64,000 nucleotides of DNA, from contig NZ_CP095864.1 of NCBI RefSeq assembly GCF_023100845.1, positions 3,224,001 through 3,288,000 on the forward strand. The letters are read 5' to 3'. Shown here piece after piece: positions 1 to 9,923 of this stretch (within the stretch, counting starts at the first letter, position 1; the number at the start of each line of letters is the position of its first letter). The translations under genes were made by a program, and so were the position numbers. The notes under the pieces were generated by a model that was given only the letters and a program-made list of their open reading frames with translations, was not told where the DNA came from and did not search any database. Source of the DNA: Gordonia sp. PP30 (GTDB lineage Bacteria > Actinomycetota > Actinomycetes > Mycobacteriales > Mycobacteriaceae).

Positions 1-823
1 CGCCCTGCACGCCCATCTGCGGGAAGGCCGCCACGTGCTTGAAGTAGTCGAACCACTGCTCGATGCCGTACCGGACCTGGCGGCGCGCCTCGTCTTCGGT
101 CTCGGCGAGGTGGAACAGACCGACCAGGCTCCAGTCCTTGCGGTCGACGGTCTTGCCGTGCGCCTCGGCGCGCTCCTCCATGATGCCCCAGTGGTGCGCG
201 AGGGCATCGAAACCGTCGGCCGAGAGCGTGGCGCCGATGGACAGCAGACCGAGCCCGTGCGTACCGGCCAGTCGCGGGCCGGTCGGCGAGGCGACCGCGG
301 CCACCGTGATCGGGATGCCGTTCTCGTTGTACGGCGCGAGCTGCAGCTGCGCGTCGATCAGTTCGTGGGTGCGCGTCTTGGCGTTGACCACCTCGCCGTT
401 CAGCAGCCGGACGACGATGTCGACGTTCTCCTGCATAAGCTCGCGGCACGCGATCGGGTCGAGACCGATCATCATGGAGTCGGTGGGCAGCGAGCCCGGG
501 CCCAGACCGAAGATCACCCGGCCGCGGGTGAGGTGATCGAGCTGCATGATCCGGTCGGCCGCCCAGAGTGGGTTGTGGTAGGCGAGGGACGTGACGCCGG
601 TGCCGAGCTTGATGCGCGGCGCACGGCCGGCGGCCGCGGCGATCATGATCTCCGGTGACGCGTAGATCTCGCTGCCCGCCGAGTGATGTTCGCCGAACCA
701 GAACTCGTCGAAGCCCAGGTTGTCGACGTGTTCGACGAAGCGCAGGTCGCGCTCCATGAGCGCGGTGGGGTTCTGGCCCGCCGGATGGAACGGCGCGAGG
801 AAGTAGCCGAAACGAAGTCGCAT
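1..823 (-). CDS. LLM-class flavin-dependent oxidoreductase (3' end cut by window)
   Basis: The frame is open from an ATG at 823 to the window edge, so the C-terminus is missing. The N-terminus (MRLRFGYFLAPFHP) and the later stretches FDEFWFGEHH, LGTGVTSLAYHNPLWAADR and RGRVIFGLGPGSLP are typical of bacterial luciferase-like (LLM) monooxygenases, which use FMN or F420 in a TIM barrel. About 274 residues are visible of a family usually 330-380 long. It is divergent from the LuxR-type regulator across a 180-bp gap, so the two may be functionally linked. The substrate cannot be inferred. F420 dependence is possible because this genome makes F420, but the sequence alone does not show it. Confidence 0.88.
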   Translation of the reverse strand, partial: MRLRFGYFLAPFHPAGQNPTALMERDLRFVEHVDNLGFDEFWFGEHHSAGSEIYASPEIMIAAAAGRAPRIKLGTGVTSLAYHNPLWAADRIMQLDHLTRGRVIFGLGPGSLPTDSMMIGLDPIACRELMQENVDIVVRLLNGEVVNAKTRTHELIDAQLQLAPYNENGIPITVAAVASPTGPRLAGTHGLGLLSIGATLSADGFDALAHHWGIMEERAEAHGKTVDRKDWSLVGLFHLAETEDEARRQVRYGIEQWFDYFKHVAAFPQMGVQG

Positions 824-1003
824 GTGATTCTCCTGCTCGTGTCTGACTCACCGGCGGGTCGGCCCCACTCGGCGGTGATCACATTCTCGATCGGCAGTGA
901 CGTGCGTAACATCGCACCAAAGTGGAATCTTCGTCCGGAGACCGTGACGGCCGGGCCGGCGACACCCCATCCTGGACGGAACGATCGGAGGCCGGAGGTA
1001 CGC

Positions 1004-1768
1004 ATGTCCAGACCTCGTCATCCCTCGCTGCCGGGCCGCGAGTACGATCGGATCTTCGCCGTGCTCGACGACTGCGGCGCGGCGCGCGACCTCCCCGATC
1101 TGAAGCTGCGCCTGATGGACTCGCTGCACGACCGGTACGGCTTCCCCAACACCACGTTCCTGACCGGACCGACGTTCCGCGGCGCGTTCCGCGACCCCGA
1201 TCCGGTCGCCACCGGCCGGATCCCGGCGATCCTCGACGAGTACCACTCCGGCTGGTACCTCGACGACATGTTCTCCACCAAGGAGTTGTTCAGCGCCCTC
1301 GCCAGGACCCGCGCGATCTCCCACTCGGGACTGCCTTCACTGCCGTCCGGGGCCGTCAACTACCTGCAGGGATTCCTGTACCGGCACCGGCTGCGCAGCG
1401 CCTCGGTCCTGCATCTCGGCCTGGCGCACAGCGCGCACGCGATGGTCGGCATCTTCGACGACGAGGGCAAGGAGATCGTCGGCGAACGTCTCGCCGGCCT
1501 GGGGCTGCTCGCCCAGCAGCTGACACTGCTGGCGCGGACCCTTCCGGGCAATCCCGAGGGTTCGTGGCGCAGCAATCTCACGCCCCGCCAGCGCGAGCTC
1601 GGCGAGCTCATCGCCGACGGCAATTCGAACGAAGAGATCGCCGCGGTCCTGTCGATTCAGCTGGACACCGTGAAGAAGCACGTCAGCCACATCCTGACCG
1701 CGACCGGCACCCGGAACCGGGTGGAGTTCGCGAAGATCGTGCTCACCGAGGAACTGTCGCGACGCTGA
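1004..1768 (+). CDS. LuxR-family transcriptional regulator
   Basis: A 254-residue protein. The ATG at 1004 is chosen because a strong Shine-Dalgarno (GGAGG, about 994-998) precedes it; the frame is open further upstream but without a good start signal. The last 60 residues form a LuxR/GerE helix-turn-helix beginning LTPRQRELGELIADGNSN, followed by EEIAAVLS and a DTVKKHVSHIL recognition helix. The N-terminal 180 residues have no receiver-domain signature and look like a GAF-type ligand or autoinducer-binding domain. It is transcribed away from the flavin oxidoreductase and converges on nrdF with a 24-bp gap. The effector is unknown. Confidence 0.85.
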   Translation: MSRPRHPSLPGREYDRIFAVLDDCGAARDLPDLKLRLMDSLHDRYGFPNTTFLTGPTFRGAFRDPDPVATGRIPAILDEYHSGWYLDDMFSTKELFSALARTRAISHSGLPSLPSGAVNYLQGFLYRHRLRSASVLHLGLAHSAHAMVGIFDDEGKEIVGERLAGLGLLAQQLTLLARTLPGNPEGSWRSNLTPRQRELGELIADGNSNEEIAAVLSIQLDTVKKHVSHILTATGTRNRVEFAKIVLTEELSRR

Positions 1769-1792
1769 TCGGCGGGATCCGCCTGCCGGAAC

Positions 1793-2929
<1,137 letters not shown>

Positions 2930-2983
2930 TCACGGCGGTCTGGATAGACTCGCACATCATCGGCCGACACGGGGAGGACGGGC

Positions 2984-3727
2984 GTGCGCACAACTCCCTT
3001 CGGCGACGCCGGACGCCGGCTCGTCACCCGGCGCGTCCGCTTCTACCACGCCCTCATCGGCCTCATCACGGTCATGTTCGCGGCCGAGACCGTCATGCAC
3101 TTCACCGCCGGGGCGGCCTCCCGGTGGATCGTCGCCGGGGTGGCGCTCGCGGCCGCCGGGCTGGCGGTAGGTTCGGGAATGACGGCGGCGGACCTCGGAC
3201 TGGCGCGCGAGACGCTCGGCCGCGGACTGCGCTGGTCGGCCGCGATCATCGCGGTCGTGGTCGTCGCGATCGCCGCCGGGCTGGCGATCGGGCCGATCCG
3301 CGAGCTCTTCCACAACGACGCCTACCGGGATCTGTCCTGGGCACTGCTGTCCGCCTTCGTCCTCATCCCGTGGCAGACGGTCGTCCCGGAGGAACTGCTC
3401 TTCCGCGGCGTGCTTCTCGGCGCGCTGCGCCGCCGGCACACCGAGCGGACCGCCGTCATCGCCCAGGCCCTGCTGTTCGGCCTGTGGCACGTGGTGTCGG
3501 CGACCGGTCTGTCGACCGGCAACCGGGGTATCGGCGACGTCGTCGGCGCCGGCCCGGCCGGCGTCGTCCTCGGGATCCTCGGCGCGGTGGCGTTCACGAC
3601 CATCGCCGGGCTGCTGTTCGGCTGGCTGCGAGTGCGCACCGGCAGTCTGCTGCCGTCCATCGCGCTGCATTGGGCCGCCAACGGCGCCGGCGCGGTGGCC
3701 GCGGCCCTCGCCTGGAAGATCGGTTGA
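2984..3727 (+). CDS. CPBP-family intramembrane glutamic endopeptidase
   Basis: A 247-residue, strongly hydrophobic protein with about six to seven predicted membrane segments. It contains the three signature motifs of the CPBP (Abi/CAAX-like) family: EELLFRGVLLGALRRR (paired glutamates plus Arg), FGLWHVV and ALHWAAN. These provide the glutamate and histidine residues of an intramembrane protease. The GTG start at 2984 has a GGGGAGGA ribosome site 6 nt upstream. In bacteria the family is tied to CAAX-type processing, bacteriocin self-immunity and membrane stress; nothing here picks among these. It stands alone between nrdF and the LON-like gene. Confidence 0.88.
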   Translation: MRTTPFGDAGRRLVTRRVRFYHALIGLITVMFAAETVMHFTAGAASRWIVAGVALAAAGLAVGSGMTAADLGLARETLGRGLRWSAAIIAVVVVAIAAGLAIGPIRELFHNDAYRDLSWALLSAFVLIPWQTVVPEELLFRGVLLGALRRRHTERTAVIAQALLFGLWHVVSATGLSTGNRGIGDVVGAGPAGVVLGILGAVAFTTIAGLLFGWLRVRTGSLLPSIALHWAANGAGAVAAALAWKIG

Positions 3728-3827
3728 CCCTCCCCACCGTCCTCACCCGTGCGCCGCGCCGGCCTTTCCGGCCGCCGCGCTCGGCGCGTCGCGGGCCGAT
3801 CGCCGCCCGCGGGCGCATGCTGATGCC

Positions 3828-4466
3828 ATGACGGTGCTGCCGATGTTTCCGCTCGAACATCCGCTGCTCCCCGCGGAGCCGCTGAGCCTGAACGTGTTCG
3901 AGCCGCGCTACCGCCGGATGGTGAGCGACGTGCTCGCGGGCGACGGCCGGTTCGGCGTCGTACTGATCGCCCGCGGCAGCGAGGTCGGCGGCGGCGACGA
4001 GCGGTTCGGCGTCGGCACCGTCGTCCAGCTGATCGGCCATCGTCTCCAGGCGAGCGGGCAGATCCGGCTCGCCTGCCGCGGTATCGAGCGGCTGCGCGTC
4101 GTCTCCTGGCTCGACGACGACCCGTATCCCCGTGCCGAGATCGAACTCTGGCCGGACGAACCGGCCGGCGGGCCCGCCGAGTGGGCCCGGGCGCGCGTTC
4201 CGTTCACGTCGGTCCTCGCCGAGACGCAGGACCTCTACGACCAGATGGCGGCGCGCAGCGGCCGGCCGGCCGTCGTGCTCGGCGCCCCGGACGATCTGCC
4301 GCCCACCGACTACACCTTCCGCACCGCCGCCAATCTGCCGCTCGGCGCGGCGGACCGGTACGACGTGCTGCGCGCCCCCGGCCCGCGTGAGCGCCTCGAC
4401 GCGATGATTCGCGCCCTCGACGACGTCCTCCCGATCCTCCGCGACCGCCTCGCCCCGCAGTCCTGA
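3828..4466 (+). CDS. LON N-terminal (substrate-binding) domain protein
   Basis: A 212-residue protein beginning MTVLPMFPLEHPLLPAE and continuing LNVFEPRYRRMVSDVL, the classic start of the LON substrate-binding (PUA-like) domain. The domain stands alone: there is no AAA+ ATPase and no Ser-Lys protease domain. Such single-domain proteins are common and conserved in mycobacteria and relatives, with undefined function, possibly protein or ligand binding. The ATG at 3828 is the first start of the conserved domain. It is 100 bp downstream of the CPBP protease and followed by a large hairpin. Confidence 0.88.
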   Translation: MTVLPMFPLEHPLLPAEPLSLNVFEPRYRRMVSDVLAGDGRFGVVLIARGSEVGGGDERFGVGTVVQLIGHRLQASGQIRLACRGIERLRVVSWLDDDPYPRAEIELWPDEPAGGPAEWARARVPFTSVLAETQDLYDQMAARSGRPAVVLGAPDDLPPTDYTFRTAANLPLGAADRYDVLRAPGPRERLDAMIRALDDVLPILRDRLAPQS

Positions 4467-4515
4467 CGCCTCGACACGCCACCCCCCGCTACTCCGCGGC
4501 CCGCTCCTTCTCAGC

Positions 4516-4583
4516 GTGTCGCGGGTCTTTCCTCGTGTCGCACGTCCGGCAGGAGCAGCGACACGAAACTGGGCCCGCGACAC
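4516..4583 (+). terminator. Long hairpin after the LON-like gene
   Basis: GTGTCGCGGG (4516-4525) pairs perfectly with CCCGCGACAC (4574-4583), and inside it CGTGTCGC pairs with GCGACACG. The nested stem lies between the LON-like gene and the kinase gene. There is no clear T-tract, which is common for actinobacterial terminators. It may end the upstream transcript or merely be a repeat element. Confidence 0.45.
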
Positions 4584-4695
4584 GCCCCGGCGACCCTCGG
4601 GCGTGTCCTCCAGAAGGAGGACAGCGCGGGTGCCGAGCCCCACCGAACGGCGCGCCTGTGCGTACGATGCCCGTGGCACACAGGAGGAGTCGCGC

Positions 4696-6270
4696 ATGGG
4701 TGAAACGCAGTCCAGCCGGGCCGGTCAGACCTTCGGTCCGTACCGGCTCGAGTCGCTGCTCGGCAAGGGCGGCATGGGCGAGGTCTACCGGGCGCACGAC
4801 ACCGTCCGCGACCGCACCGTCGCGCTGAAACTGCTGCCGCCGCACCTCGCCGAAGACCCCGTCTTCCAGGAACGATTCCGCCGCGAATGCCAGACGCTGG
4901 CGCGGCTCGACGAGCCGCACGTCATCCCGATCCACGACTTCGGCGAGATCGACGGGCAGCTCTTCCTCGACATGCGGCTGGTGAACGGCAACGATCTGCG
5001 CGCCATCATGCGCGAGCGCGGGGTGCTGGAGCCCATCGAGGCCGTCGCGCTGATCGAGCAGGTCGCCGCCGCGCTCAACGCCGCGCATGACGCCGGCCTG
5101 GTGCACCGCGATGTCAAGCCGGAGAACGTGCTGGTCACCCACGCCGACTTCGCGTATCTGGTGGACTTCGGCGTCGCGCACGCCGAGACCGACACCCATC
5201 TGACCCGGACCGGTACCGCGATCGGCTCGGTCGCGTACATGGCCCCCGAGCAGTTCGACGACAAGCCGGTGACCGGTGCCGCCGACACCTACGCGATGAC
5301 CGTCATGCTGTTCGAGTTGCTCACCGGCCGCAAGCCGTTCCCGGGCGAATCCGTCTCGACCATCACCAAGGGAGTGCTGTTCGACGAGGTCCCGGTCGCG
5401 AGCAGCATCAATCCGGCCATCACCCCGGCGCTGGACGCCGTGCTCGCCTGGGGGCTGAACAAGTCGCCCGAGCAGCGCTGCCCGTCGTCGCTGGAGCTGG
5501 CGCGCGCGGCCCGGGCGGCCCTGGCCGGCGAACGGCCGCCGACGCTGGGCGAGTCGGAGACCGGCCTGATCGGCGGGCCGGGCGCCGGGCGCACGACCGG
5601 CTTCCCGGTCGCCCCCATGGCGGTGATGGGTTCGGTGTCGAACCCGGCCATCTCCAACCCCGTCATCTCCAACCCGGCGATCTCCAACCCGGCGATCGAC
5701 CGCACCGGCGTCGCCGGGGCCGGCTATCACCCGGGCGCGCCCTACGGCCCGCCTGGCGGGCAGCCGCCCGGGTATCCGCCACAGGCGTATCCGCCGTCGC
5801 CGTCGGGCCGCAGCACCACCAACACCGTCCTGCTGGTGTCCATCGGCGTCGTCATCGCGGCCCTGATCGGCATCGGCGCCTGGCTGATCGCCGACCGGAT
5901 GGGCGGCTCGGACGGCAACGACACGGCCGCCGCCGGCGGCGTCACCACTGTCACCACCACCGACGACGGCGCCACCACGAGCGACGCGTCCAGCGGGACG
6001 ACGGCCACCTGGACGCCCGGCTCACCGCCGTCGGACAATCAGCCCTGCCCGGGGTACACCGGCGTGGGCACCGGTTACCCGCAGTGGACCGGCTGCGAGT
6101 TCGCCGCGAACGTCCGCGACGCGTATGTGCGCAGCGGCCCGATGGGCGAGGCCCGCACCGTCAACGGCTGGGCACCGCAGATGCAGAAGAACTTCGTGAT
6201 GGAATGCAGTCCGTACCTGGGGATCATCGCGTGCCGCGGCGGCAACCAGGCCGTCGTGTACATCTACTGA
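4696..6270 (+). CDS. Membrane-bound serine/threonine protein kinase (PASTA-less Pkn type)
   Basis: A 524-residue Hanks-type kinase. Residues about 14-275 form the kinase domain: the Gly-rich loop LLGKGGMGEVY, Lys in VALKLL, catalytic loop HRDVKPEN, DFG in LVDFGVAHAE, and GSVAYMAPEQF in the activation segment. A Pro/Asn-rich juxtamembrane stretch with four tandem SNPxI repeats follows, then one membrane helix (VLLVSIGVVIAALIGIGAWLIA region), a Thr/Ser-rich linker and an extracellular domain of about 75 residues with four cysteines. The ATG at 4696 follows AGGAGG. It resembles mycobacterial receptor-like Pkn proteins that phosphorylate in the cytoplasm in response to an outside signal. No PASTA or NHL repeats are present. 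The neighbouring lipoprotein starts 13 nt downstream and may be co-transcribed. Confidence 0.93.
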   Translation: MGETQSSRAGQTFGPYRLESLLGKGGMGEVYRAHDTVRDRTVALKLLPPHLAEDPVFQERFRRECQTLARLDEPHVIPIHDFGEIDGQLFLDMRLVNGNDLRAIMRERGVLEPIEAVALIEQVAAALNAAHDAGLVHRDVKPENVLVTHADFAYLVDFGVAHAETDTHLTRTGTAIGSVAYMAPEQFDDKPVTGAADTYAMTVMLFELLTGRKPFPGESVSTITKGVLFDEVPVASSINPAITPALDAVLAWGLNKSPEQRCPSSLELARAARAALAGERPPTLGESETGLIGGPGAGRTTGFPVAPMAVMGSVSNPAISNPVISNPAISNPAIDRTGVAGAGYHPGAPYGPPGGQPPGYPPQAYPPSPSGRSTTNTVLLVSIGVVIAALIGIGAWLIADRMGGSDGNDTAAAGGVTTVTTTDDGATTSDASSGTTATWTPGSPPSDNQPCPGYTGVGTGYPQWTGCEFAANVRDAYVRSGPMGEARTVNGWAPQMQKNFVMECSPYLGIIACRGGNQAVVYIY

Positions 6271-6283
6271 CCTCGGAGCACCC

Positions 6284-7201
6284 GTGCACTTTTCCCGATC
6301 GGCGCGCCCGGCGCGCGCCGCGGCCCTGTTGACCGGCGCGGCCCTGGCCGTCACCCTGACCGGCTGTTCCGAGACCCGCGGCACACCGGTCGCCTCCCCG
6401 TCGGCGCCACCGGCGGCCGCGTCGTCGCCTCATCGGCCGGCGGCGGCCACCGGCCCCGAGGTCTCCGAGCTGCGCACGAGCTGGGACAGGCTGAACCTGG
6501 GCCCCGGCGTCGGCGTCGCACTGGTTCCGGTCGGCGGCGGTCCGGTGACGGCCTTCGGCGATCCGCCCGTGATGACGGCGTGGTCGACGATCAAGGTGCC
6601 GCTGTCGATCGCGGCCCTGCGCAACAAGCCCGGCGACGCCGACATCCTGGCCACGGTCAAGCAGGCGATCATCCACTCCGACAACGACGCCGCACTCAAG
6701 CTCCGCAGGTCGCTGGGCGGCCCGAACGGCGCCGGCGACGCGGCGACGGCGCGCACGAAGGTCACCGATGTGCTGCGCAGCGGCGGCGACGAGAACACCG
6801 ACCCGGTGCACATCGCCTACGACTCCGACGAGACCTTCGGCCTCACGCCCTGGAAGCTCACCGACGCCGCCACCTTCGCCGCGCACCTGCCATGCATGAA
6901 GAACACCGCCAAGGTCCTCGACTACATGGGCGAGGTGGACGGGATGCAACAGTGGGGCCTGAAGTCGATCGAGATCCCCGGCGGGTCCACCGCGGTCAAG
7001 GGCGGCTGGGGCCCCGCTGACGACGGCGGCTACGACGTCCGCCAGCTCGGCCTGATCACCTTCTCCGACGGCCGCCAGGTCGCGGTCACCATGCAGAGCC
7101 ACCGCGCCGGCGAGGAGATGGGCGTCGGCACCGACACGCTGGACAAGATCGCCGCCTGGCTGAAGAAGCACCTCTCGAAACTCCCCCGCGGCCGCTGCTG
7201 A
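6284..7201 (+). CDS. Beta-lactamase-fold serine hydrolase lipoprotein
   Basis: A 305-residue exported protein with a lipoprotein signal peptide (lipobox LTGC, Cys at about 28). The mature part has class A beta-lactamase/PBP-like motifs in order: S-T-I-K (SxxK) in TAWSTIKVPLS, S-D-N in HSDNDAALKL, and K-G-G in TAVKGGWGP in place of KTG. I cannot identify the general-base Glu of true class A enzymes, so it is more likely a PBP-like or regulatory hydrolase than a resistance enzyme. The GTG at 6284 is used and follows CGGAG. It is 13 nt behind the kinase gene. It is the last clearly chromosomal gene before the accessory region. Confidence 0.82.
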   Translation: MHFSRSARPARAAALLTGAALAVTLTGCSETRGTPVASPSAPPAAASSPHRPAAATGPEVSELRTSWDRLNLGPGVGVALVPVGGGPVTAFGDPPVMTAWSTIKVPLSIAALRNKPGDADILATVKQAIIHSDNDAALKLRRSLGGPNGAGDAATARTKVTDVLRSGGDENTDPVHIAYDSDETFGLTPWKLTDAATFAAHLPCMKNTAKVLDYMGEVDGMQQWGLKSIEIPGGSTAVKGGWGPADDGGYDVRQLGLITFSDGRQVAVTMQSHRAGEEMGVGTDTLDKIAAWLKKHLSKLPRGRC

Positions 7202-7358
7202 CCGCCACCTGCACCACCTGCTGTGGTGTGACAGCAGCGAAAGGTCCGGGGGCTCATGACGCCATGGAGGCGATGAGTTACTGACCTCCACTGCAGTTCA
7301 GGTACCGGGTCACCCCCGCTCATCTTGTCGCTCACATGATTGATGCCGTCGGCACCAG

Positions 7359-8325
7359 CTAGGTGTACTTCCCCGTGAGGTTGTGAACGCGGGCTGAGGG
7401 GACGAGGCCGTTGATGCCGGTGTGGGGTCGGTGGTGATTGTAGTGATGCAGCCACACGGTATATGCCGCTTCGCGTTCAGCTTCGTTGGCGTACTTCTGG
7501 GCGTAGGCCCATTCGGCGGCCAGGGTCCGGTTGAAGCGTTCGACTTTCCCGTTGGTCTGGGCCGGTACGGCCTGGTCCGTTTGTGCTTGATGCTCGGGCC
7601 CAGGGCTGCGGCGAAGGCGTGTGAGCGGTAACAGGATCCGTTGTCGGTCATCACTGCGGTCACGGTGACACCGATCCCGGCGAAGAACGCGTTGGCCCGT
7701 TCTCAGAACCCGGCCGCGGTCTCCTTGCGTTCGTCATCGAGGATCTCCGAGTACGCCACGCGCGAGTGGTCGTCGACGGCGTGGTGCAGGTACCGGTAGC
7801 CCCGCGATCCTGCTGCGCCGCCGCGGGCGGCCTGGTCGCGGCACCGCCCGGCTCTGAGGTCCTGGGCCGAGCCGCGGCCATGGACGCGCCACCGGCCGCC
7901 GTCCGGGATCTGGCCGAGTTTCTTGATATCGACATGGACCAGACGGCCGGGACGGTCGACTTCGTACCTCTTGGGCATGGGCCGCCGCACCGGTAGCCCC
8001 GTCGCCTGGTCCAGGTGCGCCAGCGGCGGCATCCGGTATCGAGTCAGGACTCTGCCCACGGTCGAACGCGGAAGCCGCAGGTGGTAGGCGATGCGGTGTG
8101 GTCCCCAGCGGCGGGTGAACCGCAGGCCGATGATCCTCCGTTCGGTTCGCAGGTTCAGACGCGCCGGAGAGGTCCTGGGCCGGGAACTACGGTCGGTCAG
8201 CTCCTGGCCGGCGCGGTACCGGTCGGCCCACCGCTTAGCCGTGGCCGGGGAGACCTGGAACCGTTGCGCGGCCCGCCGCAGCGGCCAACCGTCCTCGACG
8301 ATCAACACGGCCAGCCGTCGTCGGC
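7359..8325 (-). pseudogene. Decayed IS481-family transposase
   Basis: Reading leftward, the N-terminal helix-turn-helix (IVEDGWPLRRAAQRFQVSP), the DDE core (YLHHAVDDHSRVAYSEIL, VMTDNGSCYRSHAF) and the C-terminus (HHYNHHRPHTGINGL to NLTGKYT) are all recognisable. They are broken three ways: a TGA at 7703-7705 where the family has Trp (AAGF*ERANAFF), a one-base deletion in the run near 7559-7562 that shifts YRPQTNGK out of frame, and loss of the first ten or so codons where the sequence joins the HEPN-like gene near 8325. The element is therefore dead. The 157 bp from 7202 to 7358 hold no gene I recognise; they may be residual IS sequence. Confidence 0.88.
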
Positions 8326-8345
8326 CCCCCATTGACGGCGACGAC

Positions 8346-9923
8346 ATGCTGATGGCAGCTTGGCGCGACCTGGTTACCGCGTGCCGCGACATCGACCACG
8401 CCCGCTACCCGCACGAGCGGGTGGCATTCCTGCGCGACATCGTCGTGGGTCTGAGTGAGCACCGCAAGCAGGACCGTGGGCCCCGGGATCCAATCTCCAC
8501 GGCGGCGAATGTCCTCGTGGGGTACCAGGGCACCGTTCGGACGGCGCAGGCGATGGTCGGCGACCTACCGGACGAGACGCAGCCTTACAACCCCCAGGCG
8601 AAGTCGACTCTGACCGAGACGGAGCTCGCAGACCTGGCCGAGCGTTGCGTCGCAGTGTCGCCGAAGACCGGAGACTTCGTGGTGTGGTTCCGGCTCGCCC
8701 CGGCCTTCGTCCGGAGCATGTCGTGCGTCAGCCACGGCGACGTCACGTTCTACGACGCGCAGATGCTCGCGAGCGCGCTGGCGGCAGACGAGGAGCGGGT
8801 CCGGGAGCTGTTCAACGTCGTACCTGAGGAACTACTGACCGATGAGATTCGGGAGCTCCAGTCATCGGGGCAGGTGAACGACCACACGGGGTTCGAGCAT
8901 GAGCCGCAGTTGGTGTACGCGCGCGTCGAAGTTCGGGGCATCCAGCGGCACAACGCCGCCGCCGCGGCCCGCAGCTACCTCGACGCGGTGTTGGCCGTGG
9001 TAGCTGTCCACGACGACATGTGGAAGGTGCTGGGAGGAACCCTGCTCTTCGACGGTCGGCCCTCCTACTTCCCGCAGGTCCGGTGGGGTTTGAAGGAGCC
9101 ACTCCCTGACGGTGTCTTCTACGAGAACGATCACTTCACGACCAACCTGGAGGAGATGACCGCAGCTGGGCACGTGGTCACCGCTGAGGCCGTATATCAG
9201 CTTCAACCCGTCCTGCGCCTCCAAGCCGCGCTCGCGGCTGCGCCGCGGTCCGACCCCGAAGCCGTGATCCTGGCTGCGGTCCGCGCCATTGAGCACTGCA
9301 ACAGGTGGGCGGCACCCCACGGGGGACACAAGTGGTACGCATTCGTCGCCGACTACTTCTTCGACGAATACACCGTCACGTCGTTCGCCAACCGCGCCGT
9401 TCGCGACGTATTCGCCGCGGTCGTGCAGTACGTCCCCGATCGCTCACCTGGTGCTCGGATCACGGCGGAGCTGGTGACGATCCGCGAAGACATCACAGAC
9501 TCCAGTTGGGGCTTGCGGATCAACCGGCAGAAGACCCTGGACCACGTTGCCGCGCTGAAGCAGATCTACGCCAAACACTGGCTGTCCCGCCAGCTCAACG
9601 AGACCGACGACATCCTGTCCTCGGGCACTGCCCTCGCCGCGGCCTTCGCGATCGAACAGCAGCGCCTCGAGAGACGGGTGGCCAGGCTCACCCGGTCGCG
9701 CAACGCGGCGGTTCACGGAGGGCCGTTGTCGACCGCAGCCTGCGACAGCATCGCCGACTTCGCCACGATCATTGCGCAGAAGGCGCTCTACACCGCGGTG
9801 CGCGCCACCATCGCCGGGCAGGCGGCGGACGTCTATGCCGACGCGCGACGGGACGAGTACCGCCAGCGCAGTCAGAACCTCGCGTCGGGCGGCGATCTGA
9901 AGAACCTGTTCGCCCTCACCTAG
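8346..9923 (+). CDS. Unknown protein with HEPN-like RxxxxH motif (N-terminus probably lost)
   Basis: I do not recognise the protein as a whole. 525 residues are readable from an ATG at 8346, but there is no convincing ribosome site and the frame runs upstream straight into the dead IS481 copy, so the true N-terminus is probably missing. The C-terminal region contains RSRNAAVHGGPLS (about residues 448-460), an R-x4-H arrangement with an adjacent Asn like the HEPN nuclease motif, followed by helices resembling the tails of HEPN proteins. Its TAG stop at 9921-9923 is split by an IS630 insertion (TA is the target duplication), yet TAG is restored if the insertion is removed. It could be an RNase-type defence or toxin protein; that is inference. 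Confidence 0.6.
   Translation: MLMAAWRDLVTACRDIDHARYPHERVAFLRDIVVGLSEHRKQDRGPRDPISTAANVLVGYQGTVRTAQAMVGDLPDETQPYNPQAKSTLTETELADLAERCVAVSPKTGDFVVWFRLAPAFVRSMSCVSHGDVTFYDAQMLASALAADEERVRELFNVVPEELLTDEIRELQSSGQVNDHTGFEHEPQLVYARVEVRGIQRHNAAAAARSYLDAVLAVVAVHDDMWKVLGGTLLFDGRPSYFPQVRWGLKEPLPDGVFYENDHFTTNLEEMTAAGHVVTAEAVYQLQPVLRLQAALAAAPRSDPEAVILAAVRAIEHCNRWAAPHGGHKWYAFVADYFFDEYTVTSFANRAVRDVFAAVVQYVPDRSPGARITAELVTIREDITDSSWGLRINRQKTLDHVAALKQIYAKHWLSRQLNETDDILSSGTALAAAFAIEQQRLERRVARLTRSRNAAVHGGPLSTAACDSIADFATIIAQKALYTAVRATIAGQAADVYADARRDEYRQRSQNLASGGDLKNLFALT

Noticed and set aside
35..658. Plus-strand ORFs at the window start
   Set aside because: They are antisense to the flavin-dependent oxidoreductase, whose frame runs unbroken to the window edge.
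4467..4695. Riboswitch or small RNA before the kinase gene
   Set aside because: The nested inverted repeat is explained as a terminator; no known aptamer core is recognisable.
6284..7201. True class A beta-lactamase
   Set aside because: SxxK, SDN and K-G-G are present but no general-base Glu motif is evident, so a resistance role is not claimed.
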